Source: Emiliania huxleyi CCMP1516
Lineage: Eukaryota; Haptophyta; Isochrysidales; Noelaerhabdaceae
Length of the DNA stretch: 64,000 bases
Assembly (NCBI RefSeq): GCF_000372725.1
Contig: NW_005198966.1
Span: 626,247-690,246, forward strand
Direction: 5' to 3'
Made by a program: the position numbers and the translations under genes. A model generated the notes under the pieces. The model was not told the DNA's origin. It saw nothing but the letters and a program-made list of their open reading frames with translations, and made no database searches. Of the stretch, positions 41,915 through 53,175 are shown in pieces (positions within the stretch are counted from its first letter, which is position 1; every line of letters begins with the position of its first letter).

Positions 41915-44900
41915 CTACCGTCGAAGAGCAGAGCCGCAACCCGGGCAAAGGCCGCAGTCCTTCCACATGCACTTTTCCGGCCAGGCTGCAGTGTGCCCGC
42001 TGCAGAAGGGCTTGCACGAGCTCGATTCTGCAGCTGGCTGCCCAGAGCCACAGTCCTCGCAAAATTTGCAGTCGTTCCACCAGCATTTTTGCATCCAGAA
42101 AGCGGAGTGCCGGCTGCAGAAGGGCTTGCACAAGCTCTCTTCCGAGGGCGCTGCCGGCGCTGCCGGCGCTGGCGGCGTGCACGATTTGACCGTGATGGTG
42201 GTGTGGGCGAGGGAAGGGTCCGTGTCCAGCCACAGCTCGTCGCAGATGGGCGACAGGCGGCACCAGCGGCTCGTCCAGAAGGAGTAGGCGAGACATGCCT
42301 CCTCTGCCTCGCACAAGCGTTGACAGGTAGCCTCGCCGTCCACAAAGCCGTCGGACAGGCGGGCCTTGCCGCAGTAGCGCCGCACGCCGATCGACGTGGT
42401 GAAGACGCACGCCTTAGGCGGTGGCAGCGGTGCCGGCGGGAGCGAGGGCGGGGGCGAAGGGGGAGGCATCATCGGCGGCCAGTCGGTCGCCGAGATGCAC
42501 GATTTGACCGTGATGGTGGTGTGGGCGAGGGAAGGGTCCTTGTCCAGCCACAGGTCGTCGCACGCGGGCGTCAGGCGGCACCAGTTGCTCGTCCAGAAGG
42601 AATAGTAGAGGCAAGCCTCGTCTTCCTCGCACTCGCGCCGACACGCAGCCTCGTCGTCCACGAAGCCGTGAGACAGGTGGGGCTTGCTGCAGTAGCGCCG
42701 CACGCCAAACGACACTGGAACGACGCACACCTTAGGCGATGGCAGCGGTGCCGGCGGGAGCGGAGCCAAGGCCAGTGGAGGATCCCATGGTGCGATGGAA
42801 GGCATCATCGGCGGTAGGCCAGGCGATGGGATACGAGGTGGGAGAAAGCAGTGCGAGCAGCCGGCACAGTCATCCCACCCGCACTTGGAGCTCCAGCTCC
42901 GTGGGTTGTGGCCGCAAAAGCGTAGGCAAGTCGGCGGTGGCGGCTGTGGTGGTGGCGGCGGGGGTGGCGGTATTGACGGCAGCAATAGCGTCGGCAGCAA
43001 AGGCGGGGCGCGTGGTTGCGGAGGCGGCCTCGCCTTCAGCTCGCAGATCACCTTGTGGAAAGGCTGGCAGATGCCAAAGTCGACGATGCCAGGCTTTGGC
43101 AGCGGCTTGTAGCCAAAGCCCGCATACGGCTGGCCTGTCCCGTTGCAGAAGCGATTCTGCCGCGTATGAAAGTCCCCCGGCCAGCCATCTGCTTGCAGCG
43201 CGGTCAGAATTGGCGTCACGTCACGAGCCAGGTTTGTCAGGTCGAAGTACGTCCGTCCATCGCGATGAGGGTCATAGGCAAGCGGCACGCCCTTAAAGAG
43301 CGAGAGGTCGACGCCAGCAGCAGTGGCCTGGTTTACCAGCCACTCGACGTGCTCGGCGCTCGTGATGGACACGGCGTCCCACCCGGCGCCGAGCATCTGA
43401 CAGCTGCTGCGGATTGACAGCAAATGTGTATCAGCGGAGGGGTCAATGAGATGCACGTCGGGAAACAAAGGAGGCTCCTGTGGCGGTGGTAGGAATGGCG
43501 GTGGGAGCGGCGGAAGAGGCGGTCGGGGCGGGGGCGTTGGCCGCGTCGGTGGCGGTGGTTGTGATGGCGTCGGTGGTAGGAATGGTGAAGGCGGCGGCGG
43601 CGGCGACGGTGGCGGCGGCGGCGGCGGCGATGGTGGCGGCGCCCGCGGCGGTAATGGCGGCGGAGGTAGGACTGGCGGTGTCGGTGGCGGCGCCGAGGGC
43701 AATGCCGTCCGCGCGGTTCGTGGCGGAGGCGCTGATGGCGGTGGCGGCGTCGGAGGTGGCAGCTGCGGTGGCATCGCAAATGGGCATACCGTGCCCTGGC
43801 AGATGCTCGATGTACAAAACTCCCTCTCAGAGCATCTGCTGTCAAAAGTGGACATCAGCGCGGTCGCGCTGGAGCACCACCTCGCCTTGAACTCACTTGG
43901 GCAGCCGCACTCCACGTAGTAGCAATCGAACTCGAGTGGCGACAACGGCGATGGTGGCGGTGGCAGCGGCGGCGTCGGTGGGATGAAGCACTCCGAGCAG
44001 CCGGCACAGTCATCCCACCCGCACTTGGAGCTCCAGCTCCGTGGGTTGTGGCCGCAAAAGCGTAGGCAAGTCGGCGGTGGCGGCTGCGGCGATGGAGGCA
44101 GAGGTGGCGCATTTGGTGAAGGCGGTGGCAGCGGCGGCGTCGGTGGGATGAAGCACTCCGAGCAGCCGGCACAGTCATCCCACCCGCACTTGGAGCTCCA
44201 GCTCCGTGGGTTGTGGCCGCAAAAGCGTAGGCAAGTCGGCGGTGGCGGCTGTGGTGGTGGCGGCGGAGGTGGCGGTATTGACGGCAGCAATAGCGTCGGC
44301 AGCAAAGGCGGGGCGCGTGGTTGCGGAGGCGGCCTCGCCTTCAGCTCGCAGATCACCTTGTGGAAAGGCTGGCAGATGCCAAAGTCGACGATGCCAGGCT
44401 TTGGCAGCGGCTTGTAGCCAAAGCCCGCATACGGCTGGCCTGTCCCGTTGCAGAAGCGATTCTGCTGCGTATGAAAGTCCCCCGGCCAGCCATCTGCTTG
44501 CAGCGCGGTCAGAATTGGCGTCACGTCACGAGCCAGGTTTGTCAGGTCGAAGTACGTCCGTCCATCGCGATGAGGGTCATAGGCAAGCGGCACGCCCTTA
44601 AAGAGCGAGAGGTCGACGCCAGCAGCAGTGGCCTGGTTTACCAGCCACTCGACGTGCTCGGCGCTCGTGATGGACACGGCGTCCCACCCGGCGCCGAGCA
44701 TCTGACAGCTGCTGCGGATTGAGGGCAACCTGACGTCCTCCGGAGGATCAACATAACGGACGACAGGCCACAACGTCGGGGGCGAGAGCGACAGGCATTC
44801 CGTGCAGAGCGAGCACCTTTGATTTTTCCATCGGCACTTACGCGCCCACTCAACAGTGTGGATTTGACAACTGCTCCGGCAGGATCCCGCAGGTCCCGGC

Positions 44901-44980
44901 AGCAGCGGAGGCGGCGGCGACATGGATGACGCACTCTGCAACCAGATGGAGAAAAAGAGCGCTGGGCTGAAAGTGAGCAT
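41915..44980 (-). CDS. Secreted modular protein: Cys modules, lectin-like and PAN-like domains, Pro-rich linkers
   Basis: About 1,021 residues, intronless. Signal peptide MLTFSPALFFSIWLQSAS. Modules: seven Cys units of the type CxxxC..H..xWxxKCxWxxCxxCxxC (for example CLRFCGHNPRSWSSKCGWDD), two ~120-residue C-type-lectin-like domains (SIRSSCQMLGAGWDAVSITS ... ICQPFHKVICEL), a short Cys domain (ECGCPSEFKARWCSSATALM), two PAN/apple-like domains (FGVRRYCSKPHLSHGFVDDE ... CRLTPACDDLWLD), and Pro-rich spacers as in hydroxyproline-rich algal wall proteins. Likely extracellular or scale/wall associated, binding glycans or proteins. 42870-43418 and 44155-44705 are nearly identical direct repeats. Start taken at the ATG before LTFSPALF. 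Confidence 0.75.
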   Translation of the reverse strand: MLTFSPALFFSIWLQSASSMSPPPPLLPGPAGSCRSSCQIHTVEWARKCRWKNQRCSLCTECLSLSPPTLWPVVRYVDPPEDVRLPSIRSSCQMLGAGWDAVSITSAEHVEWLVNQATAAGVDLSLFKGVPLAYDPHRDGRTYFDLTNLARDVTPILTALQADGWPGDFHTQQNRFCNGTGQPYAGFGYKPLPKPGIVDFGICQPFHKVICELKARPPPQPRAPPLLPTLLLPSIPPPPPPPPQPPPPTCLRFCGHNPRSWSSKCGWDDCAGCSECFIPPTPPLPPPSPNAPPLPPSPQPPPPTCLRFCGHNPRSWSSKCGWDDCAGCSECFIPPTPPLPPPPSPLSPLEFDCYYVECGCPSEFKARWCSSATALMSTFDSRCSEREFCTSSICQGTVCPFAMPPQLPPPTPPPPSAPPPRTARTALPSAPPPTPPVLPPPPLPPRAPPPSPPPPPPPSPPPPPSPFLPPTPSQPPPPTRPTPPPRPPLPPLPPPFLPPPQEPPLFPDVHLIDPSADTHLLSIRSSCQMLGAGWDAVSITSAEHVEWLVNQATAAGVDLSLFKGVPLAYDPHRDGRTYFDLTNLARDVTPILTALQADGWPGDFHTRQNRFCNGTGQPYAGFGYKPLPKPGIVDFGICQPFHKVICELKARPPPQPRAPPLLPTLLLPSIPPPPPPPPQPPPPTCLRFCGHNPRSWSSKCGWDDCAGCSHCFLPPRIPSPGLPPMMPSIAPWDPPLALAPLPPAPLPSPKVCVVPVSFGVRRYCSKPHLSHGFVDDEAACRRECEEDEACLYYSFWTSNWCRLTPACDDLWLDKDPSLAHTTITVKSCISATDWPPMMPPPSPPPSLPPAPLPPPKACVFTTSIGVRRYCGKARLSDGFVDGEATCQRLCEAEEACLAYSFWTSRWCRLSPICDELWLDTDPSLAHTTITVKSCTPPAPAAPAAPSEESLCKPFCSRHSAFWMQKCWWNDCKFCEDCGSGQPAAESSSCKPFCSGHTAAWPEKCMWKDCGLCPGCGSALRR
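42870..44705. repeat. Recent ~550-bp direct duplication inside the modular gene
   Basis: Copies at about 42870-43418 and 44155-44705, covering one Cys module, one Pro linker and one lectin-like domain, with only a handful of differences (for example CCGCGTATG against CTGCGTATG). A shorter 120-base unit with the Cys module is repeated once more at 43980-44090. Confidence 0.9.
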
Positions 44981-45235
44981 GTCCAATGTTGGAACCTACG
45001 GTGCCAGCTTTGCACACCACCGAGGTCGGCAGCGGGCTAAGTGGCAGCCGCCGGCGTACGCGGCGGACGGTGGCGGAATTTGGCGAGGCATTCGGCCAAA
45101 CTGTTCTCTCCGCCACATCGAAAGTGATAAACAAACTTCAGTTCGTGCTAGTGAACTGAGGAGAAGCGGGTCGAGCCTCGGCGCAGAGGCAGCGCCTAGC
45201 GGGCGGGAACCCTTACCCCCGCGCCCGCCGCTGCC

Positions 45236-47688
45236 TGAGGGAGGGTGTAGAGGATGTAGAGTGTAGAGCGCTGTAGAGCTGTAGAGATGTAGAGCGCTCT
45301 GGAGCGCTGTAGAGCAATGTAGAGCTGTAGAGCTCTACATCCACCGCGTGACGAACTGCGTGCGTTGTAGAGCGATGTAGAGGCGCTCTACAACGTGAAA
45401 TCTCTATTGCAATACAACAAACTCTACATCATAACCGGCGAACGAGGCACGGTCGCTCTCCGACATGAGCGCGTTGCACTTGCCAGTGCTGCCCTGGCCT
45501 TCTGTCTGCCCGCCCAATGGGTGGCAGATGCCTCTGCTGCTGTGGCATGCCTCGCGGCTGCGACTGGCCGGCGCCTCGGCGCGTCAGCTTGGCTCGGCGT
45601 AGCGATCGTGGCCAGCGCAACTCGCCTGGACTCAACGCTCAGCCAGGAGCTCCCGCACGCGCTGGCGCGAGTCATGGCGCATGCAACGCGCAGTAATGCT
45701 CGCCTCGCCTCGCGCAAATGCGATCGTCCTCGCAGCCGACAGTCCACCGCCTGCTAAAGAAGCACAGCGACGAATGCGGCACCGGCGACGGGCTGGTCAT
45801 GACGCAGTTATAGGGTGTTATGTGCCGTCAGAGTGACTCTCTGTGTGTCAGGAATAGTCAGGGCCGTCCATCAGAGCTCCAGTAAGCTCGGAGACACCCC
45901 ATTAGCGCGGCTCGACCTCTTTGAGTCACTGCCTTCCCGGCGGTTTGCACTGGTCAAACTATTAGCCTCATAATGAAGAACTTGCTAATAGCGATTTCAA
46001 ATACGAAATAGTGCTACTATTAGCTCAGAGGAGCTAATAGCTGAGCTTCATAACGTCTGGAGCTATGAGAACACCACTATGAGAAGGGCTAATAGCGACT
46101 ATTAGGGCGCTATTAGGGCACTATGAGAGCCTAATAGTGGCCCTAATAGTGCCCTAATAGTGCGGTACCCGCGCGACGCGCACTACGCGCGGCGCGGCAA
46201 GAGCGATGGCGCCGACTCTCTAGGAGACGGGCTTCCATGAGGCAACCACGGCGAACGAGAAGGTCACCGTGGAGTCGTTGAACTTGACCGTGGTGACGTC
46301 AGGCTTGGTCGTGCTCTTCATCACCTTGACGCACCAGCCGCCGGCGGAGACGCCGGGCCACAGCGAGGGCGGCGCGAGCAGAAAGCTGGTCGTGTGGTCG
46401 CACGAGCGCGGGTGTTGCCTGCGCAACAGGGGCACGGGGACGAGCGTCAGCCCGGCAGCTCGCGGCGGCGCGCGCGCGCGGCGACGGTGCGCACGGCTTG
46501 GGAGAGCAGGGAGAGAGAGAGATAAGGCCGCTGCCGCCGCAGAACGCAGGATGTGGCTGCGTGCGGGGCGCGGCGGGCGCGGGCGCGCGCTCGGACCTTG
46601 CAATTTCAAACTGCGCACGCCCTGATCACGAACAGGATGCGGGCGGCGCAGAGATCTGCTGCCGCCCGGACCGCCGCCCGGGGATGACCCAGGACCTCGC
46701 CGGCGCTGCGCCGGCGAGGGGCCGAAGCCCGGCGGTTGATCGCGTTCTCCACACCCGCGCGCGCTGTGCGGTCGCCGTTCCGCTTCACATGCCTGCGGAC
46801 AGCGCCGACGGGTGGTGAGGAGGGCGGAGAGCCGGCGGGCGCGGTGTGCCGCGGTCGCCGCGGTGTGCCGCGGTCGCCGCGCGCTGGTGGTGTGCGTGCG
46901 GTCGCCGCGCGCTGGTGGGCGACAGGTCACCGAGGCGAGCGGGGAGCGAGCGAGGAGCACACTGTGTGCTGTGCTGCTCAAATCGCCAAGTCAAACAAGG
47001 AAAAACAGCTGGGTCCTCGTCGACAACAAACCCTGCAGGGGTCGGCATCAGCGCGCCGGGCGCCGCAGGTCGTGCTGCGCTTCGAAAAGCCGCCGGCCTT
47101 CCTCTCGCATCGTCTCGTCCAGCTGCGCCTTGACCGATGGCAGCGCAAGGCTTCTCGCCGGATCCGCGATCACCGTGGATGGACGCCAAGAAGACCAGCG
47201 CTGCGCCGCACGCCGCCAAACCACCACGCTGGCGCCAGCTCGCAGAGGGTTTCTCGCTGCACGCCAGATGGTCAGCTGGCGCCGATGGCGGCATGGGCGC
47301 GACGAGCTCCGTGGCCGGCATGTCGCTACGAGGCCCAGCTATTAGGCCGGGGCGCGCCGTGAAGCATGCGGCATGAATCGCGAAATCGCTAAGTGCGCAT
47401 TATGAGGGTCCATTATTAGGACATCGGCTATTAGCACACCTTATAATTGCACTATTAGCCCCTCTGAGCTAATAGTAGCACTATTTGAAATCGTTATTAG
47501 CAAGTTCTTCATTATGAGGCTAATAGTTTGACCAGTGTGGCTGTAGAGCCTCTACAACAAACTCTACAGCAAAATCGCGCTCTACATCGCTCTACAACGC
47601 ACGCAGTTCGTCACGCAGCCGATGTAGAGCTCTACAGCTCTACAGCTCTACAGCGCTCTACACTCTACATCCTCTACACCCTCCCTCA
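45236..47688. mobile_element. Fold-back element with two nested pairs of inverted repeats
   Basis: Outer arms 45236-45400 and 47545-47688 begin TGAGGGAGGGTGTAGAGGAT and consist of tandem GTAGAGC-type words. Inner arms 45949-46040 and 47451-47536 share ACTGGTCAAACTATTAGCCT and CTAATAG words. On the right the two arms touch; on the left 510 bases lie between them. The interior is a GC-rich segment with only weak frames. No transposase is recognised, and no target duplication beyond an unclear GGCAG/CTGCC match at the edges. Confidence 0.8.
46220..46400 (-). other. Possible C-terminal exon inside the fold-back element
   Basis: Minus-strand frame reading GVSAGGWCVKVMKSTTKPD, VTTVKFNDSTVTFSFAVV, ASWKPVS and a stop. 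The segment is beta-rich, protein-like and unlike its low-complexity surroundings. It could be the end of element-encoded or captured host coding sequence. No upstream exon was found and the family is not recognised. Confidence 0.3.
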
Positions 47689-47739
47689 TTGGCAGACAGC
47701 TCCGCCACCTGCGGGGCACACAAGGGGGAGCCAAATTGG

Positions 47740-47950
47740 CTAAGAGGGGCGTGCCTCGGACCTAGAGCATGATCTACCTCGAGGCACCAGCGCGTTGCTC
47801 GACGTGGCGAGGTTCTTCGTCTGGCCCGGGTCGGCCTCGAGGTCAAACAGGTCGACACTCCCCTGCAACCGGCGAGCTGACTCATATCCGGGCGAGACCC
47901 ACCTTATGAGGCTGTATCGACTCGTCCGGTAGCTGTCAGTCCCAGAGTTC
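47740..47950 (-). pseudogene. Sulfatase C-terminal fragment
   Basis: Minus-strand frame with RYSLIRWVSPGYES and VDLFDLEADPGQTKNLATSS, the characteristic end of type I sulfatases (Y.RW ... L(F/Y)DL..DPGE..NLA). Only about 65 residues remain. Upstream coding would have to run into the first exon of the exonuclease gene at 48017, and the other side is the edge of the fold-back element, so this is a stranded fragment. Confidence 0.6.
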
Positions 47951-48016
47951 GCCGCACCCGTCTCTCGGCTGGCGTCCAAACCGCAGGCGACCCGCCTTGG
48001 CCTTCATCTCTTGTTG

Positions 48017-50241
48017 ATGGGCGTCCCCGGCCTCTTCTCCTGGGTGCGGCGCCAGTTCCCGGAGGCAATCATCCCGGAGGAGGTCTGGTCGAAGTCGTCG
48101 CCCGCGCCGGTCTCCTCTCTCTTCGTCGACCTCAACCACATCCTCCACGCCTGCACGCACCCAGAGTATCCCTACGAGGAGCCGAGCAGCCGCGAGGCGA
48201 TGCTCGAGGCGATCCTGCTCTACATCGAGGCGCTCCTCGCCCTCGTTCAGCCCACCGACCTCCTCTTCATCGCTGTCGACGGCCCGCCGCCACGCGCAAA
48301 GATGAACCAGCAGCGGTCGCGACGCTTCCTCGCAGCGATGGAGGCGGCCGACCGGAAGCGGATGCAGGAGCAGGCGCGCACCGCACTTGCGAGCCTCCTC
48401 GTCCCGCCGGCCGAGCCCAAGGCGCGCACCGCCACCGCCGTGCGGGCGGAGCTGAGCCGGGGCGTGTGGGGCGCTGGCGGCGGCGGCAGCGTCATCGCTG
48501 CTGCCGCTGCTGCTGCCGCCGCCGCCGCTGGAGCTGCCGCTGCTGACAAGGCGGCGGCAGCGAGCGTGTGGTCGTGCCCCGCTTGCACGCTCGTCAACCC
48601 GGCCGCACGCGCGAGCTGCGACGCGTGCGGCGGCGCGCGGCCTGCGCCTGCAGGTCAGTGAGTCAGCTGCTCAGTTTGACACACGCCCTGCACACACATG
48701 CCCTAGCAGGGAGGACGGGGCACACGCCCTCGCGGAGCGCACACAGGGCATCCGCACACGAGGCGTGGCGTGCGCCTGCAGGCGAGGAGTGGATGTGTGC
48801 AGCTTGCACGCTGATCAACGCGGCGGCCAGCAAGGTGCGTGGACCTAGACGCTGGACACGGATCTTTGTATTCCAACGGGGGCACTCGAGGGGGCACGCA
48901 TCCGCTGTATCGGCCGTATCTACTGGGTTCACGCGGTGCTCCGAGTACACTGCACGACACCGCATCCCCGCCCTCACGTTGGTGCACCCCCTCCCGCGAG
49001 GCGTGCGACGCCTGCGGTTCGCCCCGCGGACCCGCTGCGCCGCCGCCGCAACGTCTCGCGCCGCCGCCGCAAGCCGCCGGCGCGGGAAGTAGCCTCAAGC
49101 CGCCCGCAAGGTCGCCCGAGGTTGCGCGCAGCTCTGCGGTGGCGCAGGCGGGCGGGTAGCTGGAGAGGCGAGGCAGAGTCTCGCTCCGCCACGGCTGGGT
49201 CGCCGGCGTCCGCTGTCGCCTGGCCGTGTGTGTGTGTGTGTGGCGCGGGGGGGGGGGGGGGGGAAGGGGGGGGAAGGGGGAAGGGGGCCGTCACACTGGG
49301 AGCAACCCGCAAACCCAACCGGGAAGGGGCTCAACCCGCGCGGCCGTGGCGCAAGGGGGGGGGGGGCTCCCCGCGGCTCCCGAGGGGTTTGACTCGAACT
49401 TGCTCACCCCGGGCACCAGGCTGATGGATGTGCTGCTACAGGAACCTTCTTGGAACCTTCCTGGAACCTTCCTGTAGGCACCGAGCTGATGGCGTGGATG
49501 TGCGCCTCTATCGAGGCGGCGCTGCGGGAGCGGCTCGCGGGCGGCGGCCCCCTGTGGCGTGGGCTCGCGGTGCTCTTCTCCTCCGCGTCTGAGCCGGGGG
49601 AGGGAGAGCACAAGTTGATGCACTACGTCCGGCTGCAGACCGCCGCCGGCCTCTCGGCAGGCGAGGCCGCCATACCCCACAACCCCAACCCACAACCCCA
49701 GCCCTCGCCCTCGCCCTCGCCCTCGCCCTCGCCCTCGCCCTCGCCCTCGCCCTCGCCCTTTGACCCTAGCCTGCCGTAGCCCTGACCCCGCGGCCCTCCC
49801 GGCAGGCGAGTCCGCCTCGCCGGAGCGCATGGCCATCTTCGGGCAGGATGCTGACTTGCTGCTGCTCGGGCTGCTCACGCACCGCGCGGAGGCGAGATGA
49901 CGCGAGATGACGCGAGATGACGCGAGATGACGCGAGATGACGCGAGATGACGCGAGATGACGCGAGATGACGCGAGATGACGCGAGATGACCGCTGCTCA
50001 CGCACCGCGCGGAGGTCTGTGTGGTTTGTGAGGCGGCGCCCGCGGCACGTCCACGACACGACCACGACACGTCCGCGCCATGTCCACGGCAGGTCTTTGT
50101 CGTGCGCGAGGCGTCGCTGCCGCCTCTCGCGGACGAGCTCGAGCCGCCCGCGCTGCCGCCCGCCACAGTGTGGAGCAAGCCGCTGCATCTTGTTGACGTG
50201 TCGGCGCTGCGGCGCGGGCTCCAGGCGCGCTGCTTCGGCCC

Positions 50242-50309
<68 letters not shown>

Positions 50310-53129
50310 CGGCGGTGTCTCGGCGGTGTCTCGGCGGTGTCTCGGCGGTGTCTCGGCGGTCTCCCGGCTACATGCTACACGTTTGCTCTACTCCGGCTAC
50401 CGCAGGCGCGCTACTTCGGCCCGCTCTTCCCTTCGCTGCGCCGCCGGCGCGGCGAGGGGCGGGCTGCTTGCGCGCAGGGCTCGCGGGCTGCTCCAGGCGA
50501 GCTTCCGTCTCTGGAAGGCGAGGAGGGCGAGGAGGGCGAGGGAGGCTCAGCCGCGGTGGACGCTTGCGGAAACAGCGCCAGCGGCGGGGGGGGCGGGGGG
50601 GGTGGCGGCGGAGGAGGCGGGGCGGGCGGGGGTGGCGGCGGAGGAGGCGCGGCGGGCGGGGCGGCGGTCGCGTGGGAGGTGGGGCGCATCATGGAGGACG
50701 TGGTCGCGCTGAGCTTTCTGGCGGGGAACGACTTCCTGCCCACGCTGCCCTGCGTGGAGGTGCACGCAGACGGGCTCGGCGAGCTGTGCACGCTGCTCGC
50801 CGCGCAGCTGCTCGACGCGCAGGAGCCATCTCGGCCGCATCTCGGCCGCATCTCGGCTGCATGTCGTCTGCATCTCGGCTGCATCTCGGCCATCTCGACG
50901 CGCAGGAGCAGCACCCGGCGTCGCCGCACGCCGCCTTCAAGCACGGCCACCTCACCAGCGGCGGCCGGCTCTGCGCCGAGCCGCTCCGCCGCTTCCTCGC
51001 CAAGCTGGCGGCCGAGGAGCCCTCGGCCCTCCGCCGACGCGCCACGCGACTCGTCCGCAGCGCGCGCCACGCTGCGGCGCGCGGGCGCGGAGACGGCGGC
51101 GGCTCGCGCGGCGGCGGGCCTCTCAAGCGCGGCAAGGTGGCTTGCGAGGCAGCCACCAACCATGAGCCATGACGGCCGTCTCTCGGAACAGCCATCCGTG
51201 CCTGGCAGGCGGGCAAGCGGCCGCCGTCCGAGTGGGAGCGGCTCACTGCGGCGGGCGACGGCGTCTCCCTCGGCGAGCTAGCGCAGGCGCGCCGGGCCGA
51301 GTCCCTGACATGCCCGGGACATGTCCGAGACATGTCCACAGGCGAGCTGCGGCAGGACGACGCGCCGGCGCAGCTGGCGGAGGCGCTCGGCGGCGGCGGC
51401 CGGGGCGCGGAGGACGACGAGGCGGCGCTGGCGGCGCGGCTGCGAGGCGGGTCGGCGGTGGAGCTGCGGCAAGAGCTGCGGCGGCGTGTGGCGGCCCTCA
51501 CCTCCTCCGAGCAGGCGCTGCCGCCGCCGACGGACGCGCTGCGCTTGGGGGACGCCGGCTACCCGCAGAGGTGGTACAGGGCGAAGCTCGAGCCGACAGA
51601 GGCGGCGGAGGGGCGGCGCGGCGCGGCCCGTCCACGACACGTCCCCGACACGCCCACGCCATGCTGTCGCAGGCGGCTGAGGGGCGGCCACCCCCCGTGG
51701 ACGGGTGGGAGGGCGACGCGGGCAAGCGGCTTCGCGGGCGGGTGGCGGCAGACTTTCTGGAGGGGGTCGCGTGGACGTTGCGGTACTACTACGAGGGGCC
51801 GGTCGGCCACCACGGCTGGGCGTGGTTCTACCGCTGGCCGTGCGCGCCGCTAGCCGTCGACCTCGCGAGGGCGATGCCGCGCCCGCTGCCGCGGCGCGTC
51901 GGCGCGGCGCTGCCGTGCGTGACGCCGCTCGAGCAGCTAGGGATGGTGCTGCCGCAGCCGTCGATGCACGCGCTGCCCTCCCCGCTGCGCCAGCTGCCCG
52001 AGATGCTCCCGCTCGCCTTCCCCGACGCGGACGCCTGCCGGCTCGGCGTCGACTACGACGGGAAGCGCTTCCGCTGGCAGGGCACGCTCGCTCTCCCCTT
52101 CGTCGAGGCAGAGCAGCTCCGCACCCCCCAGATGCGGAACCTCTCCCCAGCTCTGCCCAGCTCTGCCCAGCTCTCCCCAGCTCTGCCCAGCTCTCCCCAT
52201 AGCTCGAGGCCCAGATGCGGATGGCAGATGGTCGTACTCCGACTGGCGGTCGAGAGGACACGCACCTACAGCTGCATTCAGAAGCATTCGCAGCCCGTGT
52301 GTTCGCGCGGATGCTCGGAGAGTACACCGCTCGACGCCGCAGTCCCCGCCCCGACTCTTTGCGTGTGCATGGCGCAGGCTACGCACCCTCTACGAGGCCT
52401 TTCGGCCGGCGCTGCAGCCGCACGAGACTGCTCGCGACGAGGTGACGCCCGCGACGCTGTACGTGCGCCCCGAGCTCGCCGCCGCCCTGTCGGCCGTGTC
52501 GCCCCCCCACCCTGGGCTCGACGTGCTCGCCGCCGGTAGAAGCGCCGCCCTGGCCGACCCGTCGCCCGCCGCCACGCCGCCCGCCGCCACGACACGGCGC
52601 GGCGGCGGCAGCGGCGCGGCCGTGTCGGTCTGGCTGGGCTTGCTTCTCCGGCCGGGCGACAAGACTCCGCGGGTGGTGGAGGCTGCGGCGTCTGCAGGCG
52701 GGCTGCTGCACGCGCGGGTGGACGTGTCCGGGACACGTCCATCACTTGTCCTGAGACGTGTCCGCAGGCGGGCTGCTGCACGCGCGGGTGGACGTGTCCG
52801 GCCTGGCCTCCCAGTTCCCCACCTCGTGGGGGGAGGTCGTTGGGCAACAGCCTCTCCCGCTGCAGCCTCTGCCTCCTCCGCCTCTGCCTCCTCCGCCTGT
52901 GCCTCCTCCTCCGCCGCCGTCAGGGAGCCCGGGGCGAGTGCTGTCGGAGGCCGCCACCGAGGCGGCGCTGCCCCTGCGGGCCATCGAGGCGGCGGGTGGA
53001 GGGGGGGGCGGGGAAGGTGGCGGGGAGGGAGGAGGGGAGGGGGGGGGGGAGGGAGAGGCGTCGCACGCACAAGCCGCCCTCGACACAGAGATGGCGGAAG
53101 CGGGCCCGGACATGGCTCTGGCAGACCCT

Positions 53130-53175
<46 letters not shown>

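Noticed and set aside
43480-43890. Plus-strand Gly/Ala-rich frames opposite the Pro-rich linker of the modular protein
   Set aside because: Antisense of a Pro-rich coding repeat.
49892-49989. Possible CRISPR-like array (regular 10-bp repeats)
   Set aside because: Units are contiguous without spacers and lie inside an intron of a eukaryotic gene.
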